A stretch of DNA of 64,000 bases from Betaproteobacteria bacterium (lineage in GTDB: Bacteria > Pseudomonadota > Gammaproteobacteria > Burkholderiales > Thiobacillaceae): positions 1-64,000 of the forward strand of contig JACRNB010000002.1 in NCBI GenBank assembly GCA_016219425.1, in the 5' to 3' direction. The notes beneath the pieces were generated by a model. It saw only the letters and a list, made by a program, of their open reading frames with translations. It had not been told where the DNA came from and did no database searches. This document shows positions 36,648 to 46,769 of this stretch, one piece after another (within the stretch, counting starts at the first letter, position 1; each line of letters opens with the position of its first letter). The position numbers and the translations under genes are program-made.

Positions 36648-36964
36648 TGGCCCAGTTCACCGCCTACCAGAACGTCAACCCCGCAACGAAGACGGCCATT
36701 CCCTACCTGCTCAACGTGCAGAACGACCTTATTGAAGATTTGGGAACCCGAGTGGTGGTTCCGCTTTACCCGGCAGCAGCCATGCAGGGAAAGACCCTCA
36801 AGACTCTTACGCCGATGGTTGAGATAGAAGGCAAATCCTACGCAATGATGACGCCGCAACTGGCCGGCGTGCCCAGGAAATCTCTGGGTGCAGCAGTGGC
36901 GGATCTTTCCTCGCAACGCCATGAAATCATTGCCGCGCTCGACCTGCTGATCACCGGGATTTAA
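36647..36964 (+). CDS. ccdB: CcdB-like gyrase toxin
   Basis: A 105-aa toxin of the CcdB family, which poisons DNA gyrase. It starts Q-F-T-A-Y-Q-N and has the long V-V-V-P-L-Y-P core strand and the P-M-V-E-I-E-G-K-S-Y motif. The C-terminus is L-I-T-G-I, where F plasmid CcdB ends F-W-G-I with the tryptophan needed for toxicity; a Thr replaces that Trp, so the activity may be changed. This is a chromosomal copy next to scpA. Confidence 0.92.
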   Translation: MAQFTAYQNVNPATKTAIPYLLNVQNDLIEDLGTRVVVPLYPAAAMQGKTLKTLTPMVEIEGKSYAMMTPQLAGVPRKSLGAAVADLSSQRHEIIAALDLLITGI

Positions 36965-37102
36965 TGGGCGCCGCCGTCGTTTAGCCGCTTCGCCCATGCC
37001 GGGGGCCGTTCAGGCCGGCGTGTACACTTTCGCCATGCCTGCCGCCGCCCATCTGCATGACGCCCCGTTCTCGCCGCCCCCTTCCTGTGCCGGGAGTGTG
37101 GC

Positions 37103-37939
37103 GTGAGCGAAGTCCAGGACATTGCCGAAGCGGCGGAGCAGGAAGTCCGCCACCTGGCCAAGGTGCAGGGCGAGTTGTGGACCGATCTGCCGCACGACCT
37201 CTACATCCCGCCGGACGCCCTGGAGGTGATCCTGGAGGCCTTCGAAGGACCGCTCGACCTGCTGCTGTGGCTGATCCGGCGCAACAACCTCAACGTGCTC
37301 GACATCAACATGACGGATCTCACCCGTCAGTACATCCGTTACGTCGAGGTCATGCGGCGCGGGCGGCTGGAACTGGCGGCGGAATACCTGGTGATGGCCG
37401 CCATGCTGATCGAGATCAAGTCGCGCATGCTGCTGCCCCGGTTCGAGAAGGCGGAGGAGGGCGAGGAGCACGACCCCCGCGCGGAACTGGTGCGTCGCCT
37501 GCTGGAGTACGAACAGATCAAGCTGGCCGCGCGCGGTCTGGACGAACAACCGCTGCTGGGGCGCGACTTCCTGCCGGTGAGCATCCATGTGCCGCAACTG
37601 GCCCTGCGCCGCCTGCCGCAGGTGAATGAGGCGGACCTGATCGAGGCGTGGAACGCCATCCTCAAGCGCGCGCGTCTGCACAAACACCACCGCATCGGAC
37701 GTCAGGAACTCTCGGTGCGGGAGCACATGACCCGCCTGCTCAAGGCCTTGCAGGAGCGGGGCCGCACCCTGTTCGAAGACTTGTTCAACCGCGAGGCGGG
37801 GCGCTCGGAACTGGTGGTGACCTTCCTCGCCCTGCTCGAACTGGTGCGCGAGCGCATGGTGGACATCGTCCAGAACGAGCCTTTCGCACCCATCCATGCC
37901 CAACTTGCCGTGCTGAAAGACGATGAACAACCCGCTTAA
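37103..37939 (+). CDS. scpA: Segregation and condensation protein A (kleisin)
   Basis: A 278-aa kleisin subunit of the SMC-ScpAB condensin. The N-terminal signature [18 protein letters not shown] is near residue 47, then [19 protein letters not shown]. The C-terminal winged-helix region includes [10 protein letters not shown]. The start is GTG, 22 nt after a GGGAG site. It overlaps scpB by 17 nt. Confidence 0.95.
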   Translation: MSEVQDIAEAAEQEVRHLAKVQGELWTDLPHDLYIPPDALEVILEAFEGPLDLLLWLIRRNNLNVLDINMTDLTRQYIRYVEVMRRGRLELAAEYLVMAAMLIEIKSRMLLPRFEKAEEGEEHDPRAELVRRLLEYEQIKLAARGLDEQPLLGRDFLPVSIHVPQLALRRLPQVNEADLIEAWNAILKRARLHKHHRIGRQELSVREHMTRLLKALQERGRTLFEDLFNREAGRSELVVTFLALLELVRERMVDIVQNEPFAPIHAQLAVLKDDEQPA

Positions 37940-38498
37940 CACCGACGAGATCAAGCGCGTGCTGGAGGCCGTGCTGCTGGCCAGCGCCGCCCCCTTGACC
38001 CTGAACGACATGAAGAAGGTGTTCGACCAGGAACTCAACAACGAACTGCTGCGCCGTCTGCTGGAAGACCTGCGCGGCGAGTGGCAGGGCAGGGGTGTGG
38101 AGTTGGCGGCGGTGGCGGAGGGCTGGCGCTTCCAGACCCGGCCCGAGTTCCAGCCCTACCTCGACCGCCTCAACCCGGAGAAACCGCCGCGCTATTCCCG
38201 CGCCACCCTGGAAACCCTGGCGGTGATCGCCTATCGCCAGCCGGTGACGCGCGGCGATGTGGAGGAGATTCGCGGCGTGGCGGTGAGCACGCAGATCGTG
38301 AAAAACCTGGAAGAGCGGGGCTGGATCGAGGTGGTGGGCCACAAGGAGGTGCCGGGGCGTCCGGCGCTGTTCGGCACTACCAAACAGTTTCTTTCCGACC
38401 TGGGCCTGCGCGCCCTGGCGGAACTGCCGCCGCTGCCGGAACTGGCGCGCGATCTGGTCGCTTCGCTGGGGGTGGAGCCTCCGCCCGAGGCCGAATAG
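37923..38498 (+). CDS. scpB: Segregation and condensation protein B
   Basis: A 191-aa ScpB, the winged-helix (kite) partner of ScpA. Motifs include [28 protein letters not shown] and G-R-P-A-L-F-G-T-T. It is translated from within the 3' end of scpA. A strong bidirectional hairpin follows at 38544. Confidence 0.95.
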   Translation: MNNPLNTDEIKRVLEAVLLASAAPLTLNDMKKVFDQELNNELLRRLLEDLRGEWQGRGVELAAVAEGWRFQTRPEFQPYLDRLNPEKPPRYSRATLETLAVIAYRQPVTRGDVEEIRGVAVSTQIVKNLEERGWIEVVGHKEVPGRPALFGTTKQFLSDLGLRALAELPPLPELARDLVASLGVEPPPEAE

Positions 38499-38543
38499 GC
38501 CCGCTCGCGTGCTACCATGCGGCCCGTCCAGCGACGCAAAAGA

Positions 38544-38569
38544 AAAAGCCGGCTGTTCAGCCGGCTTTT
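38544..38569. terminator. Bidirectional terminator between scpB and tRNA-Leu
   Basis: The stem AAAAGCCGGCTG/CAGCCGGCTTTT with a two-base loop has A- and T-runs on both sides, so it can end scpB transcription rightward and tRNA-Leu transcription leftward. Confidence 0.88.
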
Positions 38570-38574
38570 CAATT

Positions 38575-38661
38575 TGGTGCCCAGGAGAGGACTCGAACCT
38601 CCACGCCCTTGCGAGCGCTAGGACCTGAACCTAGTGCGTCTACCAATTCCGCCACCTGGGC
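38575..38661 (-). tRNA. tRNA-Leu, anticodon CAG
   Basis: An 87-nt class II tRNA on the minus strand starts GCCCAGGTGG and ends in an encoded CCA after the acceptor pairing CTGGGC. The anticodon loop TTCAGGT lies between CTAGG and CCTAG, giving anticodon CAG. The T arm GGAGGTTCGAGTCCTC and a long variable arm (GCTCGCAAGGGC) fit tRNA-Leu. Confidence 0.96.
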
Positions 38662-38700
38662 AATTCAGGAGGCGCGCATCCTAACGATCCGACCCTATCC

Positions 38701-40965
38701 ATGTCAACGAAACCCAGCAAAAAAACTCCCGAACAAGCGCCGGCCAAGCCCGGCAAATCCTCCCACGGTCGCAAGGGCAACAAGGCCCTGCGCTGGCAAG
38801 ACCCCCATCTCGAACGCGAACGCGCCAAGTACGGCCAGGCGCAGCCCAGCCGTGAATTCATCCTGCAACTCCTGGCCGAGGCCGGAGGTCCGGTGGACCC
38901 GGAAGACTTCGCTTTCCAACTTGGCATGGAGGCGGACGAGATGGACGCCTTCAGCGCCCGCCTGCGCGCCATGCAGCGTGACGGTCAGCTCATGTTCAAC
39001 CGGCGCGGCGCGCTGTGCCTGCCCGAGAAGATCGAGGTCAAGGCCGGGCGCGTCGAGGGCCACGCCGACGGCTACGGTTTCTTCGTCCCGGACGATGGTT
39101 CCGGCGATATGGCGCTGCCGGAGAAGGAGATGCGCGGCGTACTGCACGGCGACCGCGTCATGGTGCGCGAACACGGCGTCGACCGGCGCGGGCGCAAGGA
39201 AGGCAAGGTGGTGGAGGTGCTCGCACACGCCAACGCACATCTGGTCGGACGCCTGTACCGCGAGCGCGGCTACCAGTGGGTGGTGGCGGAGAACAAACGC
39301 ATCAGCCAGGACGTCCTGATTCCCGACCATGCCGATCTGGGCGCTTCCAACGGTCAGGTGGTGATGGTGGAGCTGGTGGAGCAGCCCTCCAAGCACGCCC
39401 CGCCGGTGGGCAAGGTGATGAAGGTGCTGGGCAACTATGCCGACCCCGGCATGGAGATCGAGATCGCCCTGCGCAAGCACAGCCTGCCGCACGAGTTTCC
39501 GGCGGACGTGCTGGCCCAGGCGGCGAAGCTGCCCAAGGGCGTGCTGAAGAAGGACATCACCGGCAACCGAGAGGACGTGCGCGACCTGCCCCTGGTCACC
39601 ATCGATGGCGAGGACGCGCGCGACTTTGACGATGCCGTGTACTGCCTGCCGGAGGGCCGCGGTTTCCGTCTCTGGGTGGCCATTGCCGACGTGTCCTACT
39701 ACGTGCAGCCGGGCAAGCCGCTGGACAAGGAGGCCTACGAGCGCGGCAACTCGGTGTACTTCCCGCGTCGGGTCATCCCCATGCTGCCGGAGGAACTCTC
39801 CAACGGCCTGTGCTCCCTGAATCCCCATGTGGACCGTCTGTGCATGATGTGCGAGATGGAGATCGCCTCCACCGGCAGCATCAAGAAGTACCGCTTCTAC
39901 CCGGCGGTGATGCACTCCAAGGCGCGCCTCACCTACAACCAGGTGTGGGACTGGCTCTCCGGCGCGGCGCAGCCGCCCGAGGACCGGGCGGATCTGATGC
40001 CCCACCTGCACGCCCTCCACAAGCTGTTCAAGGTGTTGCTCAAGGCGCGCTCGGCGCGTGGCGCCATCGACTTCGAGACCATCGAGACCAAGATGCTGTT
40101 CGATGCCAACGACAAGATCGAACGCATCGTCCCCTCCAGCCGCAATGACGCCCACCGCCTGATCGAGGAATGCATGCTGGCGGCCAACGTGTGCGCCTCC
40201 GAGTTCCTGGCCAAGAAGAAACACCCGGCCCTGTATCGCATCCACGAAGGCCCCACCCCGGAGAAGCTCAAGGCCCTGCAGGAGTTCATGTCCGAGTTCG
40301 GCTTCTTCCTCACCGGCGGCGACGATCCCCACGCCAAGGATTACGCCGCCCTGCTGGCCAAGATCAAGCAGCGCCCGGATGAGCAACTGCTGCAAACCGT
40401 GCTCCTGCGCTCCCTGCGCCAGGCGGTGTACAGCCCGGACAACGTGGGCCATTTCGGTCTGGCCTACGAGGCCTACACCCACTTCACCTCCCCCATCCGG
40501 CGCTACCCGGACTTGATGGTGCACCGCGCCATCAAGGCCTGCCTGGACGGCGAGACCTACGCCCCTGGTGATTGGTCGGCCATCGGCATGCACTGCTCCA
40601 TGACCGAACGCCGCGCCGACGACGCCACCCGCGACGTGGTGGCCTGGCTCAAGTGCTTCTTCATGCAGGACAAGATCAACGAGGAATACGAAGGCGTCAT
40701 CTCCGCCGTGGTCAGCTTCGGCGTGTTCGTGGCCCTGCACGACATCTTCATCGAAGGTCTGGTGCACGTCTCCGAACTGGGCTCCGACTACTTCCACTTC
40801 GACGCCGCCCGGCACCAGATGATGGGCGAGCGCACCGGCAAGCGGTATCGCCTGGGTGACAAGGTGCGCATCAAGGTCGTGCGCGTGGATCTGGAAACCA
40901 CCCGCATCGACTTCGCCCTGGCGGAAGAGGGGGCCGCACCCGCCAAGCCGAGGAAGCGCAAGTGA
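38701..40965 (+). CDS. rnr: Ribonuclease R
   Basis: A 754-aa 3'-5' exoribonuclease. A basic N-terminal tail and helix-turn-helix region (~45-100) precede cold-shock domains and the RNB catalytic core with [10 protein letters not shown] (302-311), whose aspartates bind Mg. A C-terminal S1 domain starts near residue 661 ([15 protein letters not shown]) and a basic tail ends K-P-R-K-R-K. The stop overlaps the rlmB GTG start. tRNA-Leu diverges from it. Confidence 0.96.
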   Translation: MSTKPSKKTPEQAPAKPGKSSHGRKGNKALRWQDPHLERERAKYGQAQPSREFILQLLAEAGGPVDPEDFAFQLGMEADEMDAFSARLRAMQRDGQLMFNRRGALCLPEKIEVKAGRVEGHADGYGFFVPDDGSGDMALPEKEMRGVLHGDRVMVREHGVDRRGRKEGKVVEVLAHANAHLVGRLYRERGYQWVVAENKRISQDVLIPDHADLGASNGQVVMVELVEQPSKHAPPVGKVMKVLGNYADPGMEIEIALRKHSLPHEFPADVLAQAAKLPKGVLKKDITGNREDVRDLPLVTIDGEDARDFDDAVYCLPEGRGFRLWVAIADVSYYVQPGKPLDKEAYERGNSVYFPRRVIPMLPEELSNGLCSLNPHVDRLCMMCEMEIASTGSIKKYRFYPAVMHSKARLTYNQVWDWLSGAAQPPEDRADLMPHLHALHKLFKVLLKARSARGAIDFETIETKMLFDANDKIERIVPSSRNDAHRLIEECMLAANVCASEFLAKKKHPALYRIHEGPTPEKLKALQEFMSEFGFFLTGGDDPHAKDYAALLAKIKQRPDEQLLQTVLLRSLRQAVYSPDNVGHFGLAYEAYTHFTSPIRRYPDLMVHRAIKACLDGETYAPGDWSAIGMHCSMTERRADDATRDVVAWLKCFFMQDKINEEYEGVISAVVSFGVFVALHDIFIEGLVHVSELGSDYFHFDAARHQMMGERTGKRYRLGDKVRIKVVRVDLETTRIDFALAEEGAAPAKPRKRK

Positions 40966-41708
40966 GCCAGCGCCAGATCATCCACGGCTTCCACGCCGTC
41001 ACCTCGCGCCTGCGCAATCATCCCAAGAGCCTGCACGTCATCTACCTGGACCAGGCGCGCAAGGACAAGCGCGCCAAGGAATTCCAGAAGCTGGTGGAAG
41101 ACAAGGGCGTGCGCCTGGTGCTGGCCGAGGCCGCCCGCATCGAAGAGATGGCCCGGGGCAAATCCCAGGGCGTGGTGGCGATGGCCGACCCGATCCAGCT
41201 CGCCAAAGACCTGGAGGAAGTGCTGGAGACCCTGAGCGCCGAGCCGCCCCTGCTGCTGGTGCTGGATGGCGTCACCGACCCCCACAACCTGGGCGCCTGC
41301 CTGCGCAATGCCGACGCCTTCGGCGTGCATGCCGTGGTGGCCCCCAAGGACCGTTCCGCCGGGCTTTCCGCCGTGGCCATGAAGGCCGCCAGCGGCGCGG
41401 CGGATGCCGTGCCCTATTTCACCGTCACCAATCTGGCGCGCAGCCTGCGCGAACTGAAGGACCAGGGCATCCTCATCGTCGGCACGGACGACGAGGCGAC
41501 CATGACCCTGGCCGACGCCGATTTCAGCGGCCCCGTCGCCCTGGTGCTGGGCGCGGAAGGGGCGGGCATGCGCCGCCTCACGCGCGAGCACTGCGACGTG
41601 CTGGTGCGCATCCCCATGTACGGCCAGGTGGAAAGCCTCAACGTCTCGGTCTCCGCCGGCGTGTGTCTGTACGAGGCGCGGCGGCAGCGGGGCAAGAGCG
41701 GGAGCTGA
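40962..41708 (+). CDS. rlmB: 23S rRNA Gm2251 2'-O-methyltransferase
   Basis: A 248-aa SPOUT-family methyltransferase. The N-terminal RNA-binding domain starts I-I-H-G-F-H-A-V. The knot motifs are [14 protein letters not shown] (motif 1), [10 protein letters not shown] (motif 2) and [14 protein letters not shown] (motif 3). The GTG start overlaps the rnr stop by 4 nt, the classical rnr-rlmB operon. Confidence 0.96.
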   Translation: MSQRQIIHGFHAVTSRLRNHPKSLHVIYLDQARKDKRAKEFQKLVEDKGVRLVLAEAARIEEMARGKSQGVVAMADPIQLAKDLEEVLETLSAEPPLLLVLDGVTDPHNLGACLRNADAFGVHAVVAPKDRSAGLSAVAMKAASGAADAVPYFTVTNLARSLRELKDQGILIVGTDDEATMTLADADFSGPVALVLGAEGAGMRRLTREHCDVLVRIPMYGQVESLNVSVSAGVCLYEARRQRGKSGS

Positions 41709-41757
41709 CATGAAACAGCCCCCTTACTCGCTACGCTCGTTTCCCCCCGAGGGGGAG

Positions 41758-41791
41758 GTCAGTTCCTTCGGAACGGTCGTGCGGAACTGAC
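41758..41791 (+). promoter_or_regulatory. Inverted repeat directly before the hpt start codon
   Basis: GTCAGTTCC (41758-41766) and GGAACTGAC (41783-41791) are perfect inverted repeats, the second ending at the base before the ATG of the phosphoribosyltransferase gene. No ordinary ribosome site is visible upstream of that ATG. The hairpin could occlude or position initiation; it could also be a protein operator. The role is inferred. Confidence 0.45.
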
Positions 41792-42337
41792 ATGGATCTC
41801 AACCAAGCCTGGACCCTCATCAACCGCGCCGAACTGCTCCACGGCGCCAGCGAGATCGAACTCACGCTCGACCGGCTCGCCAGCCGCATCACCGACGCCC
41901 TGGCGGATCGCTTTCCGCTCGTTCTGTGCGTCATGGGCGGGGCGGTGGTGTTCACCGGCAAGCTGTTGCCGCGCCTGGGCTTCCCGCTGGAATTCGACTA
42001 CCTGCACGCCACGCGCTACCGCGATGGCACCCGCGGCGGCGAGATCGAATGGTCCGCCCTGCCGAGAAAGGAAGTCGCCGGACGTTGTGTGCTGCTGCTC
42101 GACGACATCCTCGACGAGGGCCATACCCTGGCGGCGGCCAAGGCCAAGCTGCTGGAGATGGGGGCGAGCGAGGTCCAGATCGGCGTCCTGGCGGAAAAGA
42201 AACTGAACCATGACAAACCTGTGATGGCGGACTTCTGCGGCCTCACCCTGCCCAACCGTTACGTCTTCGGCATGGGCATGGACGCTTACGGGCTCTGGCG
42301 CAATCTGCCCGCCATCTACGCATTGAAGGAAGACTGA
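41792..42337 (+). CDS. hpt: Hypoxanthine-guanine phosphoribosyltransferase
   Basis: A 181-aa type I phosphoribosyltransferase that makes IMP or GMP from hypoxanthine/guanine and PRPP. The PRPP motif V-L-L-L-D-D-I-L-D-E-G-H-T lies near residues 100-112, with Asp104/Asp105. An early C-V-M-G-G-A-V-V-F loop and L-H-A-T-R-Y further support the 6-oxopurine PRT group. It is 3 nt before the nucleoside phosphorylase gene, so the two form a salvage operon. Confidence 0.9.
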   Translation: MDLNQAWTLINRAELLHGASEIELTLDRLASRITDALADRFPLVLCVMGGAVVFTGKLLPRLGFPLEFDYLHATRYRDGTRGGEIEWSALPRKEVAGRCVLLLDDILDEGHTLAAAKAKLLEMGASEVQIGVLAEKKLNHDKPVMADFCGLTLPNRYVFGMGMDAYGLWRNLPAIYALKED

Positions 42338-42340
42338 AAC

Positions 42341-43129
42341 ATGCTCGGCATCATCGGCGGCTCCGGCCTGACCAAACTCCCCGGCCTCTCCGTGACGCAT
42401 CGCCAAGTGGTGCGCACCCCCTTCGGCGAGCCCTCCGGCCCGCTCACCATCGGCAGCCTGGACGGGCATTCCGTGGTGTTTCTGGCGCGTCACGGCTACG
42501 GCCACACCATCCCGCCGCATCTGGTGAACTACCGCGCCAACATCTGGGCCATGCAACGCCATGGCGTTACCCATGTGGTGTCGGTGGCCACCGTGGGCGG
42601 CATCCACCCGCAACTTGCGCCGGGTCGCATCTGCGTGCCCGATCAGATCATCGACTACACCCACGGGCGCGAAACCACCTGGGCCGAATACAACGGCAAG
42701 CCCGTCACCCACCTCGATTTCACCTGGCCCTATTGCGCGGAGATGCGCGGGCGCTGTCTGGAGGCGCTGGGCCATGCAGGCGAGTCGCCGCTCGACGGCG
42801 GCGTCTATGCCGCCACGCAGGGGCCGCGTCTGGAGACCAAGGCGGAGGTGGAGCGGCTGGCGCGCGACGGGGCCGACATGGTGGGCATGACCGGCATGCC
42901 CGAGGCCTATCTGGCGCGTGAGGCGGAGCTTTGTTATGCCGCCATCGCGGTGTCGGTGAACTGGGCGGCGGGGCGGGGGGACAGCGCGGCGGGGATCTCG
43001 CCGGAGGGCATCGAGCAGACCATGGGCGACATGGCGACGCGGATTCGTGTGGTGCTGAAAAACCTCGCCTGCATGAACTACGGAGACGAGGCGGGCGCCG
43101 CCACCCCCGGCGGGGTGTGCGACGTCTGA
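42341..43129 (+). CDS. S-methyl-5'-thioinosine (or thioadenosine) phosphorylase
   Basis: A 262-aa enzyme of the PNP/MTAP family. It opens L-G-I-I-G-G-S-G-L-T-K-L and has the R-H-G-Y-G-H-T-I-P-P and T-Q-G-P-R-L-E-T-K motifs. In the base-binding loop it reads V-N-W-A-A-G (Asn207), where adenine-specific MTAPs have an Asp pair, which favours a 6-oxopurine substrate (MTI). MTI phosphorolysis yields hypoxanthine, the substrate of the enzyme encoded just upstream. The exact specificity is inferred. Confidence 0.88.
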   Translation: MLGIIGGSGLTKLPGLSVTHRQVVRTPFGEPSGPLTIGSLDGHSVVFLARHGYGHTIPPHLVNYRANIWAMQRHGVTHVVSVATVGGIHPQLAPGRICVPDQIIDYTHGRETTWAEYNGKPVTHLDFTWPYCAEMRGRCLEALGHAGESPLDGGVYAATQGPRLETKAEVERLARDGADMVGMTGMPEAYLAREAELCYAAIAVSVNWAAGRGDSAAGISPEGIEQTMGDMATRIRVVLKNLACMNYGDEAGAATPGGVCDV

Positions 43130-43189
43130 GCGCCCCCAGGGCCGGGCAGCGCCCGGCTCGCCCCCCGAGGGGTCAAGAAAACTCGGGCC

Positions 43190-43996
43190 TTATTCCACCT
43201 TGGCGCTGGCGCGGAGCTGATCCACATACTTGGTCAGCGCCTGTTGCTGAATCTCGCGGGCGATGCGGCCCTTGAGCTTGTCGAAGCTGGGGAAGGAGAT
43301 CTTGCGCACGTCTTCCATTTTGAGGATGTGCCAGCCGAAATTGGTCTTTACCGGAGCGGGGCTCAGGTCGCCCTTCTTCAGCGTCACCATGCCGTCGGCA
43401 AATTCCTTCACATAGTTGGCAGGGATGTTCCAGCCCAGGTCGCCGCCCTTGGAGGCGGTGGCATCCTTGGAGTGTTTCTTGGCCAGATCCTCGAACTTGG
43501 CCTTCTTCTTTTTCAGGCTCTCCAGCAAAGACAGCGCCAGTTTTTCGTCGTCAACCAGGATGTGGCGGGTGTGGTATTCCGTACCGCCGGTGTTGGCCTT
43601 GGCCCGTTCGTACTGTTCCTTGAGGATGTTTTCCGGAACGGGGTTGCTGCGCAGGAATTCATCCAGCGTGGCCTGGGAGAGCAGGTCCATGCGCTGGAAG
43701 GCGACCATGGCGAGGAAGGAGGGGGCCTTGTCCAGCCCCTTCTTGACCGCCTCCTGGGCCAGGATCTCGGTATTGATCAGCGTGTCGCGGATGGCTTCCT
43801 TGGTCAGCGACTCTTCCGGCATGTTGCGGTTCATGCGGGCCTGACGCACGAAATTGGCGTAGACCGACGGAATCACCGTGCCATTCACTACTGCCACATT
43901 TCCAGTGGGCGGGGCGGCAGGGGGGACGGCTTCCTGGGCCAGGGCGCCGAAACTGGCGGTCAAGAGTGCGGCAAGCAGGGGAAGGTGGCGGGTCAT
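43190..43996 (-). CDS. Periplasmic parvulin-type peptidyl-prolyl isomerase
   Basis: A 268-aa foldase. The start M-T-R-H-L-P-L-L-A-A-L-L gives a signal peptide of ~20 residues cleaved after A-L-A. A SurA_N-like helical region follows, then a rotamase domain (T-R-H-I-L-V near residue 140; G-G-D-L-G-W; F-G-W-H-I-L-K). It is downstream of bolA in the same orientation. A GC hairpin (43141-43157) lies between it and the converging phosphorylase gene. Confidence 0.93.
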   Translation of the reverse strand: MTRHLPLLAALLTASFGALAQEAVPPAAPPTGNVAVVNGTVIPSVYANFVRQARMNRNMPEESLTKEAIRDTLINTEILAQEAVKKGLDKAPSFLAMVAFQRMDLLSQATLDEFLRSNPVPENILKEQYERAKANTGGTEYHTRHILVDDEKLALSLLESLKKKKAKFEDLAKKHSKDATASKGGDLGWNIPANYVKEFADGMVTLKKGDLSPAPVKTNFGWHILKMEDVRKISFPSFDKLKGRIAREIQQQALTKYVDQLRASAKVE

Positions 43997-44031
43997 GGCG
44001 GGTCTCTCTCCTTGTAAGGGGGTGCGGATTA

Positions 44032-44310
44032 TCAAAGTTCCCCAGGGGCCTGGGCTGTGATGCTGATCGCGTGGATGCGGCCCTGCATCAGATCGCCTAG
44101 TGCGGCATGGATGCTACGGTGTCGGGCCAGGGCATTCTGTCCGGAAAACACAGCGCTGACGATGTGCAATTGATAGTGGCCGCCGCCGGATCGCGCGCCG
44201 GCATGGCCGGCATGACGGGCGGAGTCATCCAGCACTTCCAGGTGAACCGGATGCAGGGCCGCCAGCCGCGACTTGATCTCCGCCACGGTATCGCAGGCCT
44301 GCGCCGTCAT
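44032..44310 (-). CDS. BolA family protein
   Basis: A 92-aa BolA-like protein. It has [19 protein letters not shown] and [13 protein letters not shown], the helix-turn-helix-like class II KH fold with the conserved His that can bind an Fe-S cluster with monothiol glutaredoxins. The start overlaps the yciI stop by 4 nt. Confidence 0.93.
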   Translation of the reverse strand: MTAQACDTVAEIKSRLAALHPVHLEVLDDSARHAGHAGARSGGGHYQLHIVSAVFSGQNALARHRSIHAALGDLMQGRIHAISITAQAPGEL

Positions 44311-44612
44311 GGCAGCACTTTCCTGAAAGGTTTCACGCTCACCGAGGCATACACCCCGGCGGCCATGTAGGGGTCGGCATCGGCCCATGCCTGCGCATGC
44401 TCCAGGGATGCGAACTCCGCCACGATCAGGCTGCCGGTGAAGCCGGCGGGGCCGGGGTCCGGGCTATCGACGGCGGGAAACGGGCCGGCCACGAGCAGGC
44501 GAGCCTCATCGCGCAGTTGATGCAGTCGCGCCAGATGCGCCGGACGCGCGCCCAGGCGCTTCTCCAGGCTTTCGGGAACGTCTGTTCCGACGATGGCATA
44601 CCAACTGCTCAT
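44307..44612 (-). CDS. yciI: YciI family protein
   Basis: A 101-aa protein of the YciI-like ferredoxin-fold family: R-P-A-H-L-A-R-L with the conserved His, G-P-F-P-A-V-D, and D-P-Y-M-A-A-G-V-Y near the end. Enzymatic function is not established. It overlaps both neighbours by 4 nt in the yciB-yciI-bolA operon. Confidence 0.93.
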   Translation of the reverse strand: MSSWYAIVGTDVPESLEKRLGARPAHLARLHQLRDEARLLVAGPFPAVDSPDPGPAGFTGSLIVAEFASLEHAQAWADADPYMAAGVYASVSVKPFRKVLP

Positions 44613-45217
44613 GACTTCTCTTCCTCAATGTGACGCGACAGATACAGGGTCTGGCCGACGATGAAGGCCACCATCAGGCCCAGGGTGCCGAACATTTTGA
44701 AGTTGACCCAGGCATCGGTGGAGTAGTTCATGGCCACATACAGATTGGCGAAGCCCATGAACAGGAAGAATGCGGCCCAGCCCAGGTTCAGCTTCGCCCA
44801 CACCGCGTCCGGCAGGCTTACCTGTTGCTGCATCATGAGGCGGATCAGGTTGCGCTCGAACAGCAGGGGGGCAAGCCCGAGCGAGAGGGAGAACATCCAG
44901 TACAGCACCGTGGGTTTCCACTTGATGAAGGTCTCGTCGTGCAGGAACAGGGTGAGGCCGCCGAATACGGTGATGAGGCCCAGGGATACCCAGAGCATGG
45001 TGTCCACCTTGCGGTGCTTCACCCAGACCCAGGCGATCTGGGCGAAGGTGGCGAAGATGGCGACGAGGGTGGCAAGGAAGACGCCGGGCTTGTCCGTGCC
45101 GGAGAGGTGAACTCCGAGGACATCGAGAAAGGCGCGCGCGTTGTCGGGGTGGGATTCGCCGAACTGGTAGGCGGCGAAGAACAGGATGATGGGGAAAAGG
45201 TCGAAGAGGAGCTTCAA
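44609..45217 (-). CDS. yciB: Inner membrane septation protein A (YciB/IspZ)
   Basis: A 202-aa integral membrane protein with about five hydrophobic helices ([16 protein letters not shown] at the start; [13 protein letters not shown] later). The family is linked to envelope and septum integrity. It is the first gene of the leftward yciB-yciI-bolA group. It diverges from the PHP-domain gene. Confidence 0.94.
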   Translation of the reverse strand: MKLLFDLFPIILFFAAYQFGESHPDNARAFLDVLGVHLSGTDKPGVFLATLVAIFATFAQIAWVWVKHRKVDTMLWVSLGLITVFGGLTLFLHDETFIKWKPTVLYWMFSLSLGLAPLLFERNLIRLMMQQQVSLPDAVWAKLNLGWAAFFLFMGFANLYVAMNYSTDAWVNFKMFGTLGLMVAFIVGQTLYLSRHIEEEKS

Positions 45218-45305
45218 GGCGAGGTGTCCGGTGCAATGCCCGAAAGGGGGCGGCGGGCATTTTGCTATGATTCCGCGCCCTTGCTCAATGTGAATTCCGT
45301 TCCCC

Positions 45306-46148
45306 TTGCCCGCATCCCCTCCTGTTTACGACCTCCACTGTCATTCCAATGCCTCCGACGGCATGCTGCCCCCCACCGAACTGGTGGACCGCGCGGCGGC
45401 GCAGGGCGTGAACTGTCTTTCCCTCACCGACCATGACACCCTTTCCAGCCAGGCCGAGGCCGCGGCATGTGCACACGGACACGGCATGGACTTCGTTCCC
45501 GGCGTCGAGGTGTCCATCACCTGGAACGGCGCCACCGTGCATATCGTCGGCCTGCGCGTGGACCCGGACAGCGCCGTGCTGCTGGAAGGGCTGGCCGGCA
45601 ACCGGGCGGGGCGGGTGGAGCGCGCCCGGCGCATCGCCGAATCCCTTGCCGCCGCGGGCATTGCCGGGGCCTTTCAGGGAGCCATGGCCCACGCCGCCCA
45701 CCCGGAGTGCGTCAGCCGCACCCACTTCGCCCGCTTCCTGGTGCAGCAGGGCGTGGTGAAGAACGTAAAGACCGTGTTCAAGAAGTTCCTGGTCAAGGGC
45801 AAGCCGGGCTATGTGTCCCACGCCTGGGCCAGTCTGGGCGATTGCCTGGCCTGGATACGCGCCGCCGGCGGCCAGGCGGTGCTGGCCCATCCTGGCCGCT
45901 ACGCCTTCGGCAAGGAAAAGCTGCGCCTGCTGGTGAGCGAGTTCCGCGACCAGGGCGGCGCTGCGCTGGAGGTGGTGAGCGGCACGCATACGCGCGACCA
46001 GATCGCGCACTTCGCAGACATGTCGGTGGAATTCGGCCTGCTCGCCTCGGTCGGCTCCGACTTTCATGCGCCGGGGGAGGGCGGACGCGAACTGGGGCGG
46101 CTGCAACCCCTGCCGTCGCAGTGCCGACCGGTATGGAGCGCGTGGTGA
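45306..46148 (+). CDS. PHP-domain 5'-3' exoribonuclease (RNase AM/YciV-like)
   Basis: A 280-aa PHP-domain phosphoesterase. Metal ligands are seen in [11 protein letters not shown] (residues 9-19) and L-T-D-H-D-T-L-S (near 40), and further in A-H-P-G-R-Y and S-D-F-H-A-P-G near the end. Homologues mature rRNA 5' ends. Only a TTG start is available at 45306, because the ATG 20 nt upstream is followed directly by a stop. The 3' end overlaps yciO. Confidence 0.9.
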   Translation: MPASPPVYDLHCHSNASDGMLPPTELVDRAAAQGVNCLSLTDHDTLSSQAEAAACAHGHGMDFVPGVEVSITWNGATVHIVGLRVDPDSAVLLEGLAGNRAGRVERARRIAESLAAAGIAGAFQGAMAHAAHPECVSRTHFARFLVQQGVVKNVKTVFKKFLVKGKPGYVSHAWASLGDCLAWIRAAGGQAVLAHPGRYAFGKEKLRLLVSEFRDQGGAALEVVSGTHTRDQIAHFADMSVEFGLLASVGSDFHAPGEGGRELGRLQPLPSQCRPVWSAW

Positions 46149-46768
46149 GCCTGTTCCTGTCCATCCACCCGGAAAATCCGCAGCCGCGCCAGATCAAGCA
46201 GGCGGTGGAGCACCTGCGCAAGGGCGGGGTCATCGCGTATCCCACCGACTCCAGCTATGCCCTGGGCTGCCAGCTCGAAGACAAAAAGGCGGTGGAACGC
46301 CTGCGCGCCATTCGCCAGATCGACGACCGCCACTTTCTCACCCTGGTGTGCCGCGACCTCTCGGAAGTGGCGCGCTACGCGCGGGTGGACAACGTGCAGT
46401 ACCGCATGATGAAACACGGCACCCCCGGCCCCTACACCTTCATCCTGGAGGCCACCAAGGAGGCCCCGCGCCGGCTCTGGACGCGGCGCAACACCATCGG
46501 CCTGCGCGTCCCCGCCAATCCCATCGCCCATGCCCTGCTGGCAGAACTGGGCGAGCCGCTGCTTTCCGCCACCTTGCACCTGCCGGGCGACGACTATCCG
46601 CTGTCCGACCCGTGGGAGATCGACGCGCGCCTGTGCCACGCGCTCGACGTCATCATCGACGGCGGCCATTGCGGTCTGGAACCCAGCACGGTGGTGGACC
46701 TCTCGGGCAAGTCGCCCGAGATCGTGCGACGCGGTCTGGGCGACGTGGCGTTGTTGGGATTGGAATGA
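46145..46768 (+). CDS. yciO: YciO-type Sua5/YrdC family protein
   Basis: A 207-aa YrdC-fold protein: I-A-Y-P-T-D-S-S-Y-A-L-G-C (nucleotide-binding entry), P-G-P-Y-T-F-I-L-E-A-T, and G-G-H-C-G-L-E-P-S-T-V-V-D. It is close to the threonylcarbamoyl-AMP synthases but of the YciO subgroup. The GTG at 46145 aligns with the family start; the ATG at 46133 is an alternative. The stop codon lies inside the left target duplication of a MITE. Confidence 0.92.
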   Translation: MSLFLSIHPENPQPRQIKQAVEHLRKGGVIAYPTDSSYALGCQLEDKKAVERLRAIRQIDDRHFLTLVCRDLSEVARYARVDNVQYRMMKHGTPGPYTFILEATKEAPRRLWTRRNTIGLRVPANPIAHALLAELGEPLLSATLHLPGDDYPLSDPWEIDARLCHALDVIIDGGHCGLEPSTVVDLSGKSPEIVRRGLGDVALLGLE

Positions 46769-46769
46769 T

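Noticed and set aside
43141-43157. Intrinsic terminator between the phosphorylase and parvulin genes
   Set aside because: GCCGGGC/GCCCGGC forms a hairpin but has no T-run on either side, so I note it only as a hairpin.
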